From an uncultured Clostridia bacterium (GTDB taxonomy: Bacteria; Bacillota; Clostridia; Oscillospirales; Ruminococcaceae): 64,000 nucleotides of DNA. The notes under the pieces are model-generated. The model saw nothing but the letters and a program-made list of their open reading frames with translations. It was not told the origin of the DNA and did not search any database. The translations under genes were made by a program, and so were the position numbers. The stretch lies in the NCBI GenBank assembly GCA_948473085.1, contig CAOKWH010000008.1, forward strand, positions 1 to 64,000, read 5' to 3'. Shown here piece by piece: positions 50,698 through 60,825 of the stretch. Within the stretch, counting starts at the first letter, position 1; every line of letters begins with the position of its first letter.

Positions 50698-51249
50698 TTA
50701 TTTTCTCTTCTCAATGGCATAAATAAACGGGCAGTCCGGAATATTGATGAGCCGGTAACAGGTTACATCAAACCGCTTGCTGCTCAGGGAAGAAAGGGTT
50801 TCCATCAGCGCCTCCCCTTCCCGGCGGCCTTCCTCATGGCCGGGATATACCACAACCACTATGACACCGCCCACCTTCACTTGTTCCACAGCCTTGGTTA
50901 CAGCAGTCAGGGTGCTTTCCACCTTGGTGGTAACAATCCGGTCGCTGGTGGGCAGGTACCCCAAGTTAAACATACCAGCATCAAACACCTGGGACACATG
51001 GCAATCAAAATTGGCATGGCTGTCCAAAATCAGCTCCACATTCTCCCCTGCTCCGGCCTCTTGCAGCCGCTGGCGGGTATGTTCCAGCGCCAAAGGCTGA
51101 ATGTCAAAGGCATACACCTTACCATCCGGCACCAGCTTAGAGAGGTAAAGGGTGTCGCTGCCGTTGCCCATTGTAAAATCGCACACGATGCCATCCGGCG
51201 GAATACAGTCCTCCAAAAAACTTTTGGCTACTTCCAATATGGATTTCAT
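50698..51249 (-). CDS. mnmM: Class I SAM methyltransferase, YtqB/MnmM-like tRNA methyltransferase
   Basis: DGIVCDFTMGNGSDTLYLSKLVPDGKVYAFDIQ, FNLGYLPTSD; overlaps the ytqA-like gene. Confidence 0.85.
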   Translation of the reverse strand: MKSILEVAKSFLEDCIPPDGIVCDFTMGNGSDTLYLSKLVPDGKVYAFDIQPLALEHTRQRLQEAGAGENVELILDSHANFDCHVSQVFDAGMFNLGYLPTSDRIVTTKVESTLTAVTKAVEQVKVGGVIVVVVYPGHEEGRREGEALMETLSSLSSKRFDVTCYRLINIPDCPFIYAIEKRK

Positions 51250-52190
51250 TCCTCTTCCCTCCTCTTGCCCTGCCAGCTATCCCGGCGGGCCATCTCCTGG
51301 TCAATCGCATTCAGCACCTGGCGCTTGCGCAGGCTCCAACAGGGCGCCAACAAGGTTTCGGCGTCCCCATCCCCAGTCAAGCGCTCCACCACTACCTGCG
51401 GCGGCAGCAGTTCCAGCTGGTCGCATACAATTGCAACATACTCCCAAAGTTCCAGCGGCTGCACCAAACCGGCCTGATACTGCTGCCCCATAACAGTGCC
51501 GTCTATTATATATAGAAGGTGCAGCTTTATGGCGTCAATCCCCAAGGCTGCCACCCGCTGCACACTTTCAGCCATCATCTCCCGGCTCTCCCCTGGCAGG
51601 CCGTTGATTAGATGAACCCCCACCCGAATACCGCGGCGGTGCAGCTCTCCCACAGCTGCTTCAAACTCGGCAAAGCTGTGGCGGCGGTTGATTCGCTCCC
51701 CGGTGGCATCGAAGGCCGACTGGAGACCCAGCTCCACTGTCAGCGAGGTGCGCCGGGCAATATCCTGTAAATAGCCCAGCACCTCCGGCGGCAGGCAGTC
51801 CGCCCGGGTGGCAATACTTAGCCCCACTGTACCCGGCAGGCCAATAAAAGGCTCAAAACACCGGCGCAGCTGCTCTAACGGCGCATAGGTATTGGTATGG
51901 GCCTGAAAATAGGGGATATACCGGGCCTGGGGCCACTTTTTCCGGGTCAGCCGGATACCGGCGGCAAACTGGTCCATCAGGCTGTCCCGTGAATTGCCAG
52001 CGTGCTCCCCACTGCCCTGGGCCGAGCAGTAGGTGCACCCTCCCACACCCCGGGCACCATCTATATTGGGGCAGGTGAACCCGGCGTTCAGCGGCACCTT
52101 CACCACACGGCCGCCATAACGGTGCCGGTTGTAATAGTCCAGGGTATGGTAACGCTTGTTGGTATCGCTATACAAAAAGGGGGATTGCAT
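51246..52190 (-). CDS. TIGR01212-type radical SAM protein (YtqA/YhcC-like)
   Basis: KVPLNAGFTCPNIDGARGVGGCTYCSAQGSGEH radical SAM cluster motif. Confidence 0.92.
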   Translation of the reverse strand: MQSPFLYSDTNKRYHTLDYYNRHRYGGRVVKVPLNAGFTCPNIDGARGVGGCTYCSAQGSGEHAGNSRDSLMDQFAAGIRLTRKKWPQARYIPYFQAHTNTYAPLEQLRRCFEPFIGLPGTVGLSIATRADCLPPEVLGYLQDIARRTSLTVELGLQSAFDATGERINRRHSFAEFEAAVGELHRRGIRVGVHLINGLPGESREMMAESVQRVAALGIDAIKLHLLYIIDGTVMGQQYQAGLVQPLELWEYVAIVCDQLELLPPQVVVERLTGDGDAETLLAPCWSLRKRQVLNAIDQEMARRDSWQGKRREEE

Positions 52191-52276
52191 AATAGGCCTC
52201 CACAGTTTTTCTATCCCCATAATACCCGAAAGCAGGTGAAAAAACAATCCCTTGCCCTTTGGCCATTCCTAACACA

Positions 52277-52781
52277 TCACAGCGCCTTGATACGGTCGAC
52301 AATTTGCTGAACCGATTTGCCGCTTGTATCAATCTTGATCGTCATTAGCTCCCGGTACAGGGGAAGTCTTGCAACACTTCTATCAATCACATCGGCGGTG
52401 CGGCGGCCGCTGTGCACATCGGCGTTCAGCCGTTTCCGCAGCTGGCTTTCCTCTGCCATAAGGGAAATGGCCCTAACCTTGCAGTTTTGGACATCCAGCC
52501 GTTCTATGATTGTATCAATAATTTCCTGTTGGTGCAGTACCCAGCAAAAAAATAACAGTATCATAGGCAGAACAGCGTAAAAAATTCTGGAGCAGGCAGC
52601 AGATATTGTCCAGCACCATCGCCTTTGTCTCCTCAGTTACCTGGAAAGGGTTGGCATCCCAGCACCAATCCCCATCCAGAAAAACACTGTTGGGGGTTTG
52701 TATCTTCAGCTGCTGGCCCACAGTTGTTTTACCAACCCCCATTGTTCCGCCAATCAGGTATAAATTTTTCATTCTCATCAC
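52277..52781 (-). pseudogene. AAA family ATPase/kinase split by a +1 frameshift at a T7 run
   Basis: GGTMGVGKTTVGQQL (P-loop) in ORF 52515..52781 continues as CWVLHQQEIIDTIIERLD in ORF 52277..52564; the frames meet at A7 (+ strand, 52546-52552). Confidence 0.8.
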
Positions 52782-52920
52782 CCATCCATATTATAATACA
52801 AATCCCGATAAGCCCGCCAGAGGCAGCAGCAACATTTTTAACATCTGGCCGCTTTCGCTTGCTTTCCTTCCGCCGGCAGGTTATTATAATAGTAAGCGGA
52901 CAAATGGAGGAAAACCCGGA

Positions 52921-53832
52921 ATGAATATCAATCTGGAATACTACAAGGTGTTTTATACTGTGGCAAAGCTGGGCAGCATCTCGGCAGCGGCAAACAGCCT
53001 GTTTATCTCCCAGCCGGCAGTCAGCCAGGCCATCAAGCACCTGGAAACAGCGCTGGACACCAATTTATTCCACCGCACCTCCAAAGGGGTAAAATTAACT
53101 GCCGAAGGGGAGGCGCTTTATAACCTGATTAGCCCGGGGTATGACTATTTCCAGCGGGCAGAGAGCATGTTTAAGGATATCCACGGCCTGCAGGCGGGGG
53201 AAATGCGCATTGGCGCCAGCGATATGACGCTGCGCTACTATCTGTTGCCCTTTCTGGATGGATTTCACAGCAAATATCCCAACATCAAAATCAGTGTTAC
53301 CAACGGCCCCACCCCGGAAACAGTAAAGGCACTGCGAAACGGCGAAATTGACTTTGGCATCGTAACCACACCGGTTATCAGCGACCAGTGGATGACCGTT
53401 ACGCCGGTGCGCCGGATTCAGGACTGCTTTGTAGCGGGTATCAAGTTTGTATCGCTGAAAAGCCGCACTCTGCCCTTATCGGAACTGGCCGAGCTGCCGC
53501 TGACCATGCTGGAGAAAAAGACCAGCAGCCGTCGGTATATTGATAACCTGTTTGTGCAGGAAGGCTGTGTTATCCGGCCGGAGTTTGAACTGGCCACCAG
53601 CGATTTGATTGTCCAGTTTGCCCTGCGGGGGCTGGGCATTGGCTATGTGGTGAAGGATTTTGCCCAAGAGTATCTGGACCGGGGGGAACTGTTCCAGCTG
53701 CGGCTGGCCGAACCCATCGCCCAACGCAGCATGTGCCTGATAACCCCCACCAAATTCCCCATGCCATTGGGCGCCAGACACCTGATTGAGGAAGAACTTC
53801 GCACCGAACAAGGCGAACACATTGTATTATAA
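52921..53832 (+). CDS. LysR family transcriptional regulator
   Basis: MNINLEYYKVFYTVAKLGSISAAANSLFISQPAVSQAIKHLETALDTNLFHRTSKGVKLT. Confidence 0.95.
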   Translation: MNINLEYYKVFYTVAKLGSISAAANSLFISQPAVSQAIKHLETALDTNLFHRTSKGVKLTAEGEALYNLISPGYDYFQRAESMFKDIHGLQAGEMRIGASDMTLRYYLLPFLDGFHSKYPNIKISVTNGPTPETVKALRNGEIDFGIVTTPVISDQWMTVTPVRRIQDCFVAGIKFVSLKSRTLPLSELAELPLTMLEKKTSSRRYIDNLFVQEGCVIRPEFELATSDLIVQFALRGLGIGYVVKDFAQEYLDRGELFQLRLAEPIAQRSMCLITPTKFPMPLGARHLIEEELRTEQGEHIVL

Positions 53833-53850
53833 CAGAAAGAGGGATTTACT

Positions 53851-54147
53851 ATGACAAAAGCACAGGCAGAACTGAAACTGCGCACCACACTTGCCGCCAT
53901 CTCCGCCTCGCTGATTATGGCCTACCGTGTCTTTAAGCCCATTATCAAAATCGGTGTGGCTACTGCTGCCGTTATTGCCATCGCGCTGAGCAGTGCAGTG
54001 GCAGGCAGCAACTATCAGAAACGCAAAAGTGCCAAAAAAGCCCCAGCCTATGTGAAGGCACTCAAGCAGAGCCGCAAAGCAATGGAAAAACACCTGAAAA
54101 AGCGCCCGCTCTATAAAACCCGATCGCACTGGAGCGTTCGGTTTTAA
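53851..54147 (+). CDS. Small basic membrane-associated hypothetical protein
   Basis: 98-aa ORF with RBS and one TM-like segment GVATAAVIAIALSSAVAGS. Confidence 0.6.
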   Translation: MTKAQAELKLRTTLAAISASLIMAYRVFKPIIKIGVATAAVIAIALSSAVAGSNYQKRKSAKKAPAYVKALKQSRKAMEKHLKKRPLYKTRSHWSVRF

Positions 54148-54164
54148 CCCTTTCCCCATTCCCG

Positions 54165-54200
54165 GCCGGTACGGCAGTTTTGCTGTACCGGTTCTTTTTT
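54165..54200 (+). terminator. Rho-independent terminator
   Basis: ccggtacggca gtttt gctgtaccgg ttctttttt. Confidence 0.8.
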
Positions 54201-54420
54201 GTGGTACAGGCCTTTTTCTATCAATATATCCAAAACAATCTGCCCGTTGGGAGGATATTGGCGCTGCACTTTGCTATAACAGCACAAAATTTTAGAAACT
54301 ATAACCAATTTTACCTGAAAAAATTTGTTTAAATTTATTAACCACTTTTCCAAAATGCTCCCAAAACAGTTTAAAAAAATAATATTATTATCTACTCTAC
54401 ATAAAAAGAGGTTTGGGTGA

Positions 54421-54449
54421 TTGAATTTTTTATGCAATGGTTGTATAAT
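54421..54449 (+). promoter_or_regulatory. Strong sigma-A-type promoter
   Basis: TTGAAT - 17 bp - TATAAT. Confidence 0.65.
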
Positions 54450-54565
54450 AAAACTGTAAATAAAGGGTAATTGTGTATGGTTGCGCAGCCATACATAGTC
54501 CATTTCCTTTTATAGCTTTTACACCGGTGCAAAAAACGAGTATGAGAAAGGCTGGTTTATCCACT

Positions 54566-55765
54566 ATGAAATTCGATTTTGAATCCATTATCGACCGTTC
54601 CGGCAAAGACTCCATCGCTGTTGACGCTATTCCGATTCCTGGCGCAACTGTAAACGAAGGTTTTACAAAGATCCCTATGTGGGTTGCTGATATGAACTTC
54701 CCCACAGCACCCTCTATCCCCGAGGCTATGATCAAGCGTGCTGAGCATCCCCTGTACGGCTACTTTGCTATGCCTGATGAGTACTACGATGCTATTATTA
54801 AGTGGCATGCTGACAGACATAACGCCACTGTTACCAAGGAAGCTATCGGCTATGAGAACGGCGTTCTGGGCGGCGTTGCTACCGCTCTGCAGACCTTCAC
54901 CGCTCCTGGTGAGCCCATCCTGATCCACTCCCCCACCTACATCGGCTTTACCGGTACCATCACCAACAATGGCCGTAAGATTGTTCACTCCGAGCTGTAC
55001 AGAGATGAGGACGGCGTTTGGAGAATGGACTACGAGGACATGGACAAGAAGATTAAGGAAAACCACATCCATGTGGCAATCTTCTGTAACCCTCATAACC
55101 CCTGTGGCCGTGTATGGACTCGTGAAGAGATCGAGAAGGCTATGGAGGTTTACAAGAACAACAACTGTATCGTAATCTCCGATGAGATTTGGGCCGACCT
55201 GGTTATGAACGGTAATGTTCAGACCCCCACCCAGGAGATCTCCGAAGATGCCAAGATGCGCACCATCGCCATCTACGCCCCTTCTAAGACCTTCAACCTG
55301 GCTGGTCTGATTGGTTCTTACCATGTAATCTTCAACAAGTACCTGCGGGAGCGCATGGACAAAACTGCTTCCCTGTCTCACTACAACTCCGCCAACATTA
55401 TGTCGGTACATGCTCTGATTGGCGCTTACAGCCAGACTGGCCGTGAGTGGACAGACGAGCTGCTGGAAGTTCTGAGCGGCAATGTAAACTACGCTTATGA
55501 CTACATTGTAAAGAACTTCAAGGGCGTTAGCCTGGCTAAGCCTGAGGGTACCTACATGCTGTACCTGGATTGTGAAGAGTGGTGCAAGGAGCACAACATG
55601 ACAATGGATGAGCTGCAGAAGGCTGGTGTAGCCTGCGGTGTTATCTGGCAGGATGGCCGTCCCTTCAACCGCCCCTATGCAATCCGTATCAATCTGGCTG
55701 TTCCTCACGCTCGTGTAATCGACGCTATGGAAAGACTGGATAAGTATGTATTCAACAAGAAGTAA
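54566..55765 (+). CDS. MalY/PatB family PLP-dependent aminotransferase (cystathionine beta-lyase-like)
   Basis: MWVADMNFPTAPSIPEAMIKRAEHPLYGYF, IFCNPHNPCGRVWTREE, APSKTFNLAGL. Confidence 0.95.
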   Translation: MKFDFESIIDRSGKDSIAVDAIPIPGATVNEGFTKIPMWVADMNFPTAPSIPEAMIKRAEHPLYGYFAMPDEYYDAIIKWHADRHNATVTKEAIGYENGVLGGVATALQTFTAPGEPILIHSPTYIGFTGTITNNGRKIVHSELYRDEDGVWRMDYEDMDKKIKENHIHVAIFCNPHNPCGRVWTREEIEKAMEVYKNNNCIVISDEIWADLVMNGNVQTPTQEISEDAKMRTIAIYAPSKTFNLAGLIGSYHVIFNKYLRERMDKTASLSHYNSANIMSVHALIGAYSQTGREWTDELLEVLSGNVNYAYDYIVKNFKGVSLAKPEGTYMLYLDCEEWCKEHNMTMDELQKAGVACGVIWQDGRPFNRPYAIRINLAVPHARVIDAMERLDKYVFNKK

Positions 55766-55771
55766 TTCTTG

Positions 55772-55808
55772 AAAAAATAGCCGCCCAGTTGGGCGGCTAT
55801 TTTTTTGC
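55772..55808 (+). terminator. Rho-independent terminator
   Basis: aaaaaatagccgccca gt tgggcggctattttttt. Confidence 0.9.
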
Positions 55809-55896
55809 TTAATAAAAGCTTTTTGTAGAAAATATTACAGCGGAGTATATAGCTCGCTAAATTTCTTAAAACAGTGCTTCTAAATACAGAATCTTT

Positions 55897-56724
55897 TTAA
55901 TCTGCAATTTTCTGGAATGCCTTGATACAGCTTTCACTCTTAGAGCGGTCCAGAACAGCATGAAACACCGAGTCAAAATACTGCCCCATCCCTTCTTTTA
56001 GCAGCTCCTGCCACCAAACAGCTATTTCATCAGGGTCATTCCGGAACACGCCGCAGCCATAGGCACCCAGCACCAGGTGTTTTGCCTGCTGCTCTGCAAA
56101 AATCCCCAAAGCCAGCTTCATCCTCCGGTGCATTACCCGTTTGGCTTCTGCCACATCCTCCCCCTTTAAACGCACCTGGCCCATATTAACCGCCGGCAGG
56201 GTCAGTACCGAAGCCTTTACAGGTGTTACAGTCAAGCAGAGCTTTTCATCCCGAAAAAATACCACTCCCGGGGAATAGATGCCATAGTCCAGGTACATCA
56301 TGGAGCGATGGGCCCGATTTTCTCTGTAATATTCTTCTTTCGTTATCAGAGTTGGATACAGGGTGCTGGAAATGGCCAGGCTCTCCTCCTGGGCCTTTGC
56401 CCCGTTCAGAAAGCCGCCGCCCGGGTTCTTTGCGCTGGCAAAATTCAGTACGCCGATGGCTGTTTTCCCCTCTGTGCTAAGCAGACGAAGGCCCTCCACA
56501 GTAGAGCAGTTCTGAACCCTCGTTTCCGGCTGGGCACAGTAGGTACAAACGCTATATTTTTGCAGGATTTTCTTCCCATCTTCCGGGGAAAGGAGTATGC
56601 TGCCACTGATGGACTGCTCCATGTCTTCTTTGATCCAGATTTGTTCGGCTTTTTTTGCCTCCGGGATATAATATCCCTGCTGCATAATCGCCAAAGTCTC
56701 CCGCGCCATTTCCTTTCTGTTCAT
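55897..56724 (-). CDS. TIGR02452-like microbial PARG/macrodomain protein
   Basis: VLNFASAKNPGGGFLNGAKAQEESLAISSTLYPTL matches the PARG GGG-x(6-8)-QE signature; LVLGAYGCGVFRNDP. Confidence 0.9.
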   Translation of the reverse strand: MNRKEMARETLAIMQQGYYIPEAKKAEQIWIKEDMEQSISGSILLSPEDGKKILQKYSVCTYCAQPETRVQNCSTVEGLRLLSTEGKTAIGVLNFASAKNPGGGFLNGAKAQEESLAISSTLYPTLITKEEYYRENRAHRSMMYLDYGIYSPGVVFFRDEKLCLTVTPVKASVLTLPAVNMGQVRLKGEDVAEAKRVMHRRMKLALGIFAEQQAKHLVLGAYGCGVFRNDPDEIAVWWQELLKEGMGQYFDSVFHAVLDRSKSESCIKAFQKIAD

Positions 56725-56742
56725 CCTATTCCCTCCTGCCTA

Positions 56743-57744
56743 TTACCGGATAATCATAGAAACTGCATCGTACCGGGATTTATCCACAGCAGTATAAAAA
56801 TCTGTCTTTGTAATGAGCTGTTCCTTCCCGGACTTGCGCAGGTTCTCGGCAACAAAGCGCGCTGTGCGTACACCCCGGTTTTGCAAAATAGTATAATTTT
56901 CGGTGTAAGAGCTGGTTTTTTCTCCGTCCACATAGGCAATGGCGTAGGCGGTGGCCTCCGCTATGGCAGCCTGATGCTGGGCATCCAGCTTATCATAAAA
57001 CGCCTGCGAAACAAACAGCCAGTTCACCTCAATACGGTGGGAGGTGTAAATCAAATAAGCCTTTTCAAAGTCGATGTTTACCATATCATCCAGTTCGGCA
57101 CTATTTAGTTCCACGGCATTGTATTCATCGCTTTCCCAGGCAACCTGTTCGTCCTCATACACTTCCAGCGACTGGAATAATCCGGCAAGGGACCGGTTGG
57201 TGTAGTAATCCTCCTTTGCAGCCAAATTAAACTCTTCCATATCTTTCACTGCACGGATAGGGGTATCTTTGGTCATCAGCAGCATGGTTCCGCCATAAAA
57301 GGCTCCCAGCTGCCGGGCGCCCAAGGTTTCGATATAGTCCTCCTCTGTAAGGTCGATAAAAGTGGGGGAATTTAATGTCATTGACATGTGATCCTGGTCC
57401 CGGAAGTAGAAAGGGGAAGAATAGATGGCAAAGTCACTGTCATACTGGGCAAGCGTAGCAGAGTCGGCAAAAATAATATCTGCCTCACCGCTCTTTAGGC
57501 TGGCCATTGGGTCATCTTCATAGAACAGCTGTATATTTAAGGCGCTTGGGCTGTATTCAATCAGCTTATCCACAAACAGCCGCATACCATTGCGTTCCAC
57601 CCGGTCGGCGGCGCTGTATACCGAAATTTTCAGATCCAGCTTGCCGGAGCGAAAGTGGGTGTCCATCCCAGGGGCAGAACATCCCCCAAGTATCAGGCCG
57701 ATAGCAGCGGCTATAGCTGCCAAACGGTATCGGTTTTTGCCCAC
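56743..57744 (-). CDS. DctP-like (TRAP-type) substrate-binding lipoprotein
   Basis: Lipobox ILGGC; LKSGEADIIFADSATLAQYDSDFAIYSSPFYFRD and MLLMTKDTPIRAVKDMEEF typical of DctP proteins. Confidence 0.75.
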   Translation of the reverse strand: MGKNRYRLAAIAAAIGLILGGCSAPGMDTHFRSGKLDLKISVYSAADRVERNGMRLFVDKLIEYSPSALNIQLFYEDDPMASLKSGEADIIFADSATLAQYDSDFAIYSSPFYFRDQDHMSMTLNSPTFIDLTEEDYIETLGARQLGAFYGGTMLLMTKDTPIRAVKDMEEFNLAAKEDYYTNRSLAGLFQSLEVYEDEQVAWESDEYNAVELNSAELDDMVNIDFEKAYLIYTSHRIEVNWLFVSQAFYDKLDAQHQAAIAEATAYAIAYVDGEKTSSYTENYTILQNRGVRTARFVAENLRKSGKEQLITKTDFYTAVDKSRYDAVSMIIR

Positions 57745-57767
57745 TTCTTCCCCTCCTTTCCGTCCAG

Positions 57768-59222
57768 CTAATCGTCGTCCTCATCCCGGTGGCGGCTGCT
57801 CTCCTGCTCTTCCTCCTCGAATTCTTCCTCCTGCTCCTCCAGCGGTTCGGTTGTTTCCTCCTCCGGGACACTCTCCTCTACCTGCGGTGCCGGCGGCACA
57901 TAGTGCTGATACATCAGCCCCTGAATCCACTGAATTTGTACAGAGGTATTGGCAGCAAATACATTGTTGATAAAAATCAGGTCGGTTACGCCGTTTTGTT
58001 TGATAAAGTTCAGCAGGTTCAGTTCAAAATACCGCTGGTCCACAATATAGACTGTTTCATAATGTTCCACAAGGAAGGGCGAAAACGCATTGCCAAAGGA
58101 TTCCTTTACAATTACTACCTTGCGGCCATTTTTATTTTCGGTTTGAATCTCTGTCAAAGGTTGGTCCCCATGCAGGAACACCGAATAGGAATTGGATCCC
58201 TGGGCATACTCGGCCATAACAGTGCTGGAATAGGGCGTGAAGGGCTGGCCGCGTCGGTACATAAAGGCTTGATGCGGGGCTGAAATGGTGGGATAATCCA
58301 CATAATCGGGATTGGCCCGCAGGGTGGAATCCTGGGTTTGGGCATATAGGGTGCCATAAAATGGCTCTTTACGGTTCCATTCATAGCTGTTGTACGCCTT
58401 TGGCTCAAAGCCAGCCGCCTCGCAAAAGGCCACATAGGCATAGTAGGCGCCTGTTACTGTCCAGTGGTGGTCGGTGCGGAAATAGATATACTCATCGGTG
58501 TGCTGGGCAATTTGGCCATAGGCATCCACTGTGGTAACATTTGGCCCCATCTGGGAATAGATATAGTCAATACTCGGCTTTTCCGGCGCGGTGATGTCTT
58601 TATACTTCTCCGGGAGATAAAATTCAATGGAAGTGGGCACGATAATGTCATATACCTTAACATCGGGCAGCGCATCAGCATAGGCCGTAACAACATTGGC
58701 ATAGTACTGCCCCATAGCCTGGCTGCCGCCAAACATGGACATGCCCCGCCCCTTGTAGATAAACACCGAGCCATTGCGCTCGCCTGTGGCGGTATCCTCT
58801 GCCCGCTGGCTGCTTACTGAAGAGGATTCCTCCTTCTCGACATCTGTAGAGGGGGATTCCGGGACAATTTCCGGCTTGCTGGGGGTAGGGGTTGGGGCTA
58901 CCTCGTGAATCCTGGCATCATCCAGGCGCAGCCCCCACAGTTCCTCGATATTGGAGCCCAGAGAGATGAAAAAACGGCGGAACGGGAAAGTATCGCTGTA
59001 AAAGCTGTCAAAATCGCTGGCAAACTGGCCGCTTACATAACTTTCCAGTGTCAGCCGGGGCATCCCTGCCAAATCCCGCTTTTCCTCCTCGGAGTAGGTG
59101 GGTTTTTCCATAAAAACAGAGAGCAGACCCAACCCAAACAGAGCCGCACAAAATGCCGTAATATTCCAAATGGCCGCCACAGGCAGGCGGCGGGATTCTG
59201 CCTTTTCCTCTTTCACCTTCAC
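57768..59222 (-). CDS. DHHW family (AlgX-like) protein
   Basis: DSFYSDTFPFRRFFISLGSNIEELWG, YIYFRTDHHWTVTGAYYAYVAFCEAAGFEP; acidic C-terminal tail. Confidence 0.9.
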   Translation of the reverse strand: MKVKEEKAESRRLPVAAIWNITAFCAALFGLGLLSVFMEKPTYSEEEKRDLAGMPRLTLESYVSGQFASDFDSFYSDTFPFRRFFISLGSNIEELWGLRLDDARIHEVAPTPTPSKPEIVPESPSTDVEKEESSSVSSQRAEDTATGERNGSVFIYKGRGMSMFGGSQAMGQYYANVVTAYADALPDVKVYDIIVPTSIEFYLPEKYKDITAPEKPSIDYIYSQMGPNVTTVDAYGQIAQHTDEYIYFRTDHHWTVTGAYYAYVAFCEAAGFEPKAYNSYEWNRKEPFYGTLYAQTQDSTLRANPDYVDYPTISAPHQAFMYRRGQPFTPYSSTVMAEYAQGSNSYSVFLHGDQPLTEIQTENKNGRKVVIVKESFGNAFSPFLVEHYETVYIVDQRYFELNLLNFIKQNGVTDLIFINNVFAANTSVQIQWIQGLMYQHYVPPAPQVEESVPEEETTEPLEEQEEEFEEEEQESSRHRDEDDD

Positions 59223-59228
59223 CCCTCC

Positions 59229-60644
59229 TTAGAAACGATAGTATAAAAACGGGTTATAACTTTGGCCACTGAGCATGGCTGTACAAATAATCAAAATAAG
59301 AACATTCATCACCGGGGTTAAAAACCCAACCAAGCTTTTTTTCATGGCGCTTTTTTCTGTTACAATCTCCAGCCAGCCTTCTACAACCCGGGTAAGTGGC
59401 AGGCAGAACAACAGCGCCAAAATAAGCCAAAAAATATTCCCCTGCAGCGCCAAAATGATCTGGGAATTTGCAGCCGGATTGCCTGACAGGCCAAACATCA
59501 CCTTTAAATAGGCCATACCCCGGGACAGGTCGGTAAAATAAAACAGCACCCAGCTTACATTGATAATTAGGAACATATAAACCCAGCGGAAAACACCAGG
59601 CAGCTTCTTCATAAAATCCCGCAGGCCCAGGCGTTCCAACGCCACCAGCGCACCAAAAAACAGCCCCCAGAGGATGAAGTTCCAACTGGCGCCGTGCCAG
59701 AGGCCGGTGGCAAACCAGACGATGAACAGGTTACGAAAAGCATGGCTGCGATTGCCCCCCAGCGGGATATAGAGATAATCCCGCAAGAAGGTGCTCAGGG
59801 AGATGTGCCACCGCCGCCAAAACTCGGTAACACTGCCGGAAATATAGGGGAAATTAAAGTTTTCTTCAAAGTGGAAGCCAAACATCCGCCCCAAACCAAT
59901 AGCCATATCCGAATAGCCGGAAAAGTCGTAGTATATTTGCAGGGTAAACAGCAGCGCACCAAACCAGCTGCCCAATACAGTTAGAACCGCAAGGTCGCCA
60001 TCCATATACTGTACCAGCAGCGAGCCAGCCACATTGGCCACTGCTACCTTTTTAAACAGGCCAATACAAAAGCGTGTTATCCCGTGGCTTACCTCACTGG
60101 CGCTGGCAGTGCGGTTGTCAATCTCGGCAGCCACATCGGAATAGCGCACAATCGGCCCGGCCACCAACTGAAAATACATGGACACATACATAATAAAGCG
60201 CAAAAAAGAGCGTTGGGCCTTAACCTCACCCCGGTACACATCCACCACATAGGAGATAATTTGAAAGGTGTAGAAAGAAATGCCAATGGGCAGGCTGAAC
60301 CGGGGCGCCGATAAATTCAGCCTCAGCAGCATATTCAAATTGTCCAGCAAAAAGCCGCTGTATTTAAAAAGCCCCAGTAAAAACAGGCTGCTGGCCACCG
60401 CAACAAACAGCGCTGCTTTGCCCTTCCAGCTTCCCCGGTGCTGCTCCACCAGTAAACCACACACATACACCAATAACCCGGAAAACAGGAGCAACAGTAC
60501 CCACACCGGCTCCCCCCAAGCATAGAAGAAAAAGGACATGGCAACCAGCACAAAATTGCGTATGCCAGAGCTGCGGGTAATATAGTAGAGCAACAGATTG
60601 ATCGGAAGGAAAATATAGAGAAAAAACAGATTTGCAAATACCAT
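59229..60644 (-). CDS. MBOAT family O-acyltransferase (AlgI/DltB-like)
   Basis: FNFPYISGSVTEFWRRWHISLSTFLRDYLYIPLGGNR, FATGLWHGASWNFILWGL. Confidence 0.96.
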   Translation of the reverse strand: MVFANLFFLYIFLPINLLLYYITRSSGIRNFVLVAMSFFFYAWGEPVWVLLLLFSGLLVYVCGLLVEQHRGSWKGKAALFVAVASSLFLLGLFKYSGFLLDNLNMLLRLNLSAPRFSLPIGISFYTFQIISYVVDVYRGEVKAQRSFLRFIMYVSMYFQLVAGPIVRYSDVAAEIDNRTASASEVSHGITRFCIGLFKKVAVANVAGSLLVQYMDGDLAVLTVLGSWFGALLFTLQIYYDFSGYSDMAIGLGRMFGFHFEENFNFPYISGSVTEFWRRWHISLSTFLRDYLYIPLGGNRSHAFRNLFIVWFATGLWHGASWNFILWGLFFGALVALERLGLRDFMKKLPGVFRWVYMFLIINVSWVLFYFTDLSRGMAYLKVMFGLSGNPAANSQIILALQGNIFWLILALLFCLPLTRVVEGWLEIVTEKSAMKKSLVGFLTPVMNVLILIICTAMLSGQSYNPFLYYRF

Positions 60645-60825
60645 GTATCAAAATCTCCACAATTTCAGTATAGCGAGCCCCTTTCGGGTAGCCGCCGAAT
60701 ATAACAAAGCTATTTTAGCATAATTACTGGGAAAAGTAAAAGAAAAGGGAGGATTTATAGAAAAATTTAGCTTCTTTTTGTCCACCCATCTTTATCTATG
60801 TTTTGATGAAAAGGCGATTTCATGC

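Noticed and set aside
30590-54372. GCTCCCAAAACAGT shared between about 30591 and 54358
   Set aside because: A 14-mer match is expected by chance in 64 kb
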